From NCBI GenBank assembly GCA_034437615.1, contig DAOTTW010000175.1, forward strand, positions 1 to 8,785: a stretch of DNA of 8,785 nucleotides, read 5' to 3'. This DNA is from DAOTTW01 sp034437615. GTDB lineage: Bacteria; Chloroflexota; Anaerolineae; Aggregatilineales; Phototrophicaceae. A program made the position numbers and the translations under genes. The notes beneath the pieces are model-generated. The model had not been told where the DNA came from. It did not search any database and saw only the letters and a list, made by a program, of their open reading frames with translations. Positions 6,094-8,785 of this stretch are shown here, in pieces. The first letter of the stretch is position 1. Each line of letters opens with the position of its first letter.

Positions 6094-6966
6094 TTATATC
6101 GCTTCACCAATTTGTCGATCGAAACTTGCTTTTCGTTCGTTGCGCAGTTTCATTCGCTGGATCAGAGGCCGCAATAAGGCGATACGTTCCAGAAAATAGG
6201 CCCTCGGTTGGCTTTCTTCCGCCAGCACCAATGTGATACCAAACACGCACAGCACATTCGTCAGCAGGAAAAAAACGAATTCCTCGATTGGCAACACGCC
6301 ACCAAGATAGACGTTCAGCGATTGGGCCGGGTCTATCGTCCACGTACCAGATGAGATGGCGATAGCGTCCGCAGCGCTCAGGTACAGCGTAGAGACCACA
6401 ATCGTTAGCGCCACAGGTAAGCGATGCCGCCACAAAATATCCGCACCGAACGCCGTTTGAATCATGACAGGGATCAGCGCCCACGATAATTCCAGCGCCA
6501 AATATGTCCCCGGCTTGAATTGCTCGTCTATGAACGTCAGCACCAGCAAAACCACCGAAGCCAACCAGACCGCGCCGACAGCCAGCGTAAACCACAGGCG
6601 CAACTTTGGCTGGTCCGCACGCATGGGCTTCGCCGGGATGTAGCGCATCAAAGTCAGCAGCAGTAGGCCAGACATGATCGGCTGCACCACGAAAAACGTA
6701 TACTCTTCAATCGGCACATAGCCAAAGATAATCCCACTGACGAGGTTGATGTCATACCACCAGACGCTTGTCGCCACCAGGTAATTATCCCAGGGCGTCG
6801 TATACACAAACGCCACGACGCAAATCGCAATCAACACCGTCCAGGGACGCCAGGCCAACAGCGCAGACGGTAACCACTTCTGACGCCCATAATCATAAAT
6901 CGTCAGCACACTAAGCAGCGCAATCGGGATACCAAGAAACAGCCCTAGAAAACCAAAATACGTCAT
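6094..6966 (-). CDS. Fused CrtYc-CrtYd-type lycopene cyclase
   Basis: This 290-residue polytopic membrane protein carries two copies of the lycopene cyclase repeat seen in the heterodimeric CrtYc/CrtYd of actinobacteria and in the fused cyclases of archaea, Bacteroidetes and fungi. Repeat 1 has PWDNYLV (58-64), a WWYD (69-72), and the catalytic-region motif PIEEY (85-89). Repeat 2 has GTWTIDP (207-213), and PIEEF (226-230). Six to seven hydrophobic helices are visible (for example 5-22, 42-56, 93-109, 124-144, 158-172, 185-200, 230-248), typical of this family. It should close the ends of linear carotenes, probably to beta-rings, in the membrane. Length is close to the fused family. ATG 6966 follows the SDR stop by 9 bp, with AAGGAT/GCGGA before it. 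The basic tail (260-284) is probably cytoplasmic. Ring type and extent (mono- or bicyclic) cannot be told from sequence. Confidence 0.92.
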   Translation of the reverse strand: MTYFGFLGLFLGIPIALLSVLTIYDYGRQKWLPSALLAWRPWTVLIAICVVAFVYTTPWDNYLVATSVWWYDINLVSGIIFGYVPIEEYTFFVVQPIMSGLLLLTLMRYIPAKPMRADQPKLRLWFTLAVGAVWLASVVLLVLTFIDEQFKPGTYLALELSWALIPVMIQTAFGADILWRHRLPVALTIVVSTLYLSAADAIAISSGTWTIDPAQSLNVYLGGVLPIEEFVFFLLTNVLCVFGITLVLAEESQPRAYFLERIALLRPLIQRMKLRNERKASFDRQIGEAI

Positions 6967-6975
6967 GGAATCCGC

Positions 6976-7647
6976 TTAATCCTTCTGCAAAGCCCGGAAA
7001 ATCGCGTCAAAATCGGTGGGTTGAGGTGCATCGTTGCTGATGATGTCCAGCGTTTTGCCATAGGCGTGCGTGTTGTTCAAAGCTCGCAAACAGACAAGCG
7101 CCACATCCTCACGCGGAATGCGCCCAGAAATCGTATCACCCTGCCCGAACTCGATGCCCTTGCCGCCGTCGTCATCCGTCAGGCCGCCGGGCCGCACAAC
7201 CGTATACGTCAAGCCACTCGCACGCAGATGATCCTCGCCCTTGAGCTTCCATTCCAGCACACGGCCATACTTATTAATCGGGTGGTCCGGTTGCGTCACG
7301 CCGATAGACGACACCAGCACCACATGCTGCACATCAGCGGCTTTCGCTGCATCGACCAGGTTCTTCACGCCGCCATAGTCGATGTCCTCTGGTGTTTCTT
7401 TGCCCATCACAGCGTTGCTGCCAATCGTGCAGATAAATAGCTCAACACCATCGAAGGCCACAGGCAACGTCGCGGGCACCGTCGCATCGGCTGTAATCAG
7501 ATCGACATACGCACCCAACACCGTCCGACCTTTCGCCACGTCTCGCGTCATCACACGGACAGGCCGCCCGTCATTTTGCAAGCGTTTCACAATCTGGCGA
7601 CCTGTGCCGCCCGTGCCGCCTGCAACCAAAATCGTTTTATCCGACAT
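6976..7647 (-). CDS. Atypical SDR, NAD(P)-binding protein
   Basis: This 223-residue protein is an atypical short-chain dehydrogenase/reductase of the NmrA/Tic62-like (SDR_a5) sort. The Rossmann glycine motif GGTGGTG (10-16) follows strand 1 (KTILVA). An Arg after strand 2 (VRVMTRD, 30-36) suggests NADP(H) preference. The dimer/cofactor signature DYGGVKNLVDAAKAA (90-104), VLVSSIG (110-116), and RPGGLTDD (152-159) follow the pattern of the family. The classical YxxxK pair is not clearly present, as is common in atypical SDRs, so it may be a redox sensor, isomerase or reductase rather than a standard dehydrogenase. ATG 7647 is preceded by GGGAG inside the end of the upstream gene, only 3 bp after that gene's stop. 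It lies between lactate dehydrogenase and the cyclase, so its job is likely tied to carotenoid or redox metabolism, but the substrate is unknown. Confidence 0.88.
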   Translation of the reverse strand: MSDKTILVAGGTGGTGRQIVKRLQNDGRPVRVMTRDVAKGRTVLGAYVDLITADATVPATLPVAFDGVELFICTIGSNAVMGKETPEDIDYGGVKNLVDAAKAADVQHVVLVSSIGVTQPDHPINKYGRVLEWKLKGEDHLRASGLTYTVVRPGGLTDDDGGKGIEFGQGDTISGRIPREDVALVCLRALNNTHAYGKTLDIISNDAPQPTDFDAIFRALQKD

Positions 7648-7650
7648 CTG

Positions 7651-8607
7651 CTATAAGCTCCCTTCTGCTTCTAAGCCGTCGATTAATCTGCGGATCGTCA
7701 ACGCGCTTTGATGCAACCTCTCCTGCTCATCATCGCTCAGTCGCAGCGGGTGATGCTCACCGATGACACCGCGCCCACCCAGCAGATGCGGCATAGCCAC
7801 CGTTACATTGTCCACACCCGCAATCGACGGCTCCGGCGTGCAAATCGACAAAATCGAGCGCTGGTTCAGCGCAATCACATTAGTGATGTAGGCCAATGCG
7901 CTGCCAATGCCGTAGTAAGTTGCGCCCTTACCCTCGATAATGCGATAGGCCGCATTGCGCACCCCGTTATCAATCTCGTTCTTGATGCCATCGTTCATGG
8001 GGATGTCGCGCAATTTGCAGAATTCATCGAGCGCCACGCCGCCAATCGTCACCGCCGACCACGCCAGCACTTCGCTATCGCCGTGTTCACCGACGACGTA
8101 ACCATGCACATGCCGCGAATCTACGCCGATATGAAGCGCTAGCAACGAACGAAAACGCGCTGTATCCAACGTCGTGCCAGACCCCAACACGCGGTCATTT
8201 TCAACGTCCGCCTCAGCAGCGTAGTGTGCTGCAACATGCGTCATCACATCAACAGGGTTGGTCGCCACGACGATCACCGTGTTCGGTGCCGCCTGTAACA
8301 CAGCAGGAATAACCTGCTTGAAAACTGCCGCATTGCGCCCTAGTAGTTGCAAGCGCGTCTCACCCGGCTTTTGACCGACACCTGCCGCAATGATGACCAC
8401 ACTACAACCTTCGAGCGCGTCATAGTCGCCCGCGACAATCCGCAACGGGTTCGCAAAAGGCACAGCATGATATAAATCGTCTGCTTCTGCCTGTGCACGC
8501 TTCATGTCCAGGTCCACCAGCACCACTTCGCGCCCAACGCCACGCATAATCATGGAATATGCAGCCGTCGCGCCAACCATACCGCTGCCGACGATACCTA
8601 TTCTCAT
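7651..8607 (-). CDS. ldh: L-lactate dehydrogenase
   Basis: This 318-residue cytosolic enzyme interconverts pyruvate and L-lactate using NAD(H). It begins with the GxGxxG Rossmann motif (Gly7, Gly9, Gly12), and Asp32 points to NAD over NADP. The specificity loop reads GQKPGETRL: Gln79 is the LDH residue (malate dehydrogenases have Arg there). Catalytic residues match Arg85 (loop), Asp148, Arg151 and His175 in GEHGDSE. By alignment, Arg153 and His168 correspond to the fructose-1,6-bisphosphate-binding Arg173 and His188 of the Geobacillus enzyme, so FBP activation is plausible. The ATG at 8607 gives the family-standard start (MRIGIVGSG); the reading frame stays open upstream to 8685 but that part overlaps crtB. 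The start follows a G7 tract and GGGA. It lies 49 bp after crtB and 3 bp before the SDR, an unusual host for a housekeeping enzyme. Confidence 0.92.
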   Translation of the reverse strand: MRIGIVGSGMVGATAAYSMIMRGVGREVVLVDLDMKRAQAEADDLYHAVPFANPLRIVAGDYDALEGCSVVIIAAGVGQKPGETRLQLLGRNAAVFKQVIPAVLQAAPNTVIVVATNPVDVMTHVAAHYAAEADVENDRVLGSGTTLDTARFRSLLALHIGVDSRHVHGYVVGEHGDSEVLAWSAVTIGGVALDEFCKLRDIPMNDGIKNEIDNGVRNAAYRIIEGKGATYYGIGSALAYITNVIALNQRSILSICTPEPSIAGVDNVTVAMPHLLGGRGVIGEHHPLRLSDDEQERLHQSALTIRRLIDGLEAEGSL

Positions 8608-8617
8608 ATGTCGCCGT

Positions 8618-8624
8618 CCCCCCC
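8618..8624 (-). repeat. G7 homopolymer in the leader of the lactate dehydrogenase
   Basis: Seven G in a row (minus strand) sit 10-17 bases before the ATG at 8607, in the place of the Shine-Dalgarno. The run ends in GGGA, which would be the core of ribosome binding. Length changes here would alter the SD-to-start spacing, not the protein. Confidence 0.6.
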
Positions 8625-8656
8625 AGCTAACTTGCTGACATTGCATTGCTTGATAA

Positions 8657-8785
8657 TTAGCCCACAGCCGCCTTACGTGACGCAAACCAAATTTGCGGCA
8701 TCCGTCGCAGCTTACCCCACATGCGTAGGTGAGCGCGTCGGCTGAAAACGTCGTAGTCGCTGGCTTCGATGTCCACCAGGATCGC
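8657..8785 (-). CDS. crtB: Phytoene synthase, C-terminal end (truncated by the right edge)
   Basis: Only the last 42 codons are in the window. The visible residues include ILVDIEASDYDVFSRRAHL followed by WGKLRRMPQIW and end SRKAAVG. The pattern I-x-x-IE-x-x-DYDVF-(S/T)-RRA is the conserved C-terminus of bacterial phytoene/squalene synthase family proteins (typical: YRAILxxIExxDYDVFTRRA). The full enzyme would join two geranylgeranyl-PP molecules head-to-head into phytoene, the first committed step to carotenoids. The gene precedes a cyclase operon on the same strand, which strongly supports CrtB over squalene or dehydrosqualene synthase. It is the upstream gene of the leftward operon. The short homologous stretch makes the exact enzyme type less sure than the family. 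Confidence 0.8.
   Translation of the reverse strand, partial: AILVDIEASDYDVFSRRAHLRMWGKLRRMPQIWFASRKAAVG

Noticed and set aside
6104..6595. Minus-strand 163-residue frame within the cyclase
   Set aside because: Alternate frame of the cyclase; the cyclase reading shows membrane helices and both PIEE motifs, the other shows none.
7021..8142. Plus-strand open frames across the SDR and LDH (7021-7440, 7382-7711, 7708-8142)
   Set aside because: They are antisense shadows of well-supported minus-strand enzymes, rich in Arg/His and without any recognisable motif.
8608..8685. N-terminal extension of lactate dehydrogenase to 344 residues
   Set aside because: The extra 26 residues overlap the crtB coding end in another frame, cross the G7 tract and have no LDH-like sequence. 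MRIGIVGSG at 8607 is the family-standard start.
1..8785. Mobile elements, tRNA/rRNA genes, CRISPR arrays or riboswitches
   Set aside because: No terminal inverted repeats with transposase frames, no cloverleaf-like or regularly spaced repeats, and gaps between genes are all under 150 bp.

Overview
The window is an 8.8 kb piece of a bacterial chromosome of moderately high GC. It is dominated by carotenoid genes arranged as two converging operons. The gene mix suggests a member of the Chloroflexota, possibly an Anaerolineae-like lineage, but this is a tentative inference. It rests on the animal-type adenylosuccinate lyase, the single-chain CrtYc-CrtYd-type cyclase, the SRPBCC/desaturase pair and the lactate dehydrogenase; no rRNA or other marker gene is present.

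Left part, minus strand (1-824): the N-terminal third of an adenylosuccinate lyase (purB, running off the left edge). It is preceded, 3 bp away and in the same frame, by a small single-pass membrane protein. A 146 bp intergenic region (825-970) separates this pair from the rightward operon and carries a candidate divergent promoter pair.

Rightward operon (971-5524): an SRPBCC ligand-binding protein, a CrtISO/CrtD-like FAD-dependent carotenoid desaturase/isomerase, a class I photolyase whose start overlaps the desaturase stop (ATGA), and a probable exported alpha/beta hydrolase. A carotenoid enzyme translationally coupled to a photolyase is the usual signature of a light-stress or photoprotection operon.

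Leftward operon (8785 to 5605): the C-terminal end of a phytoene synthase (crtB, running off the right edge), a lactate dehydrogenase with FBP-type allosteric residues, an atypical SDR (NAD(P)-binding) protein, a fused lycopene cyclase of the CrtYc-CrtYd type, and a four-helix membrane protein of unknown function. Gaps between these genes are 3 to 49 bp. The two operons converge on an 81 bp gap (5525-5604 plus stop) that holds a strong 22 bp palindrome, probably a bidirectional terminator.

Together, crtB makes phytoene, the desaturase-like enzyme (perhaps with others outside the window) oxidises or isomerises it, and the cyclase closes the end rings. The photolyase adds direct repair of UV damage. 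The roles of the SRPBCC protein, SDR, lactate dehydrogenase, hydrolase and membrane protein in this setting are not settled by the sequence. I saw no mobile elements, tRNA or rRNA genes, CRISPR arrays or phage genes, and no light-responsive regulator (MerR/B12 type) within the window.
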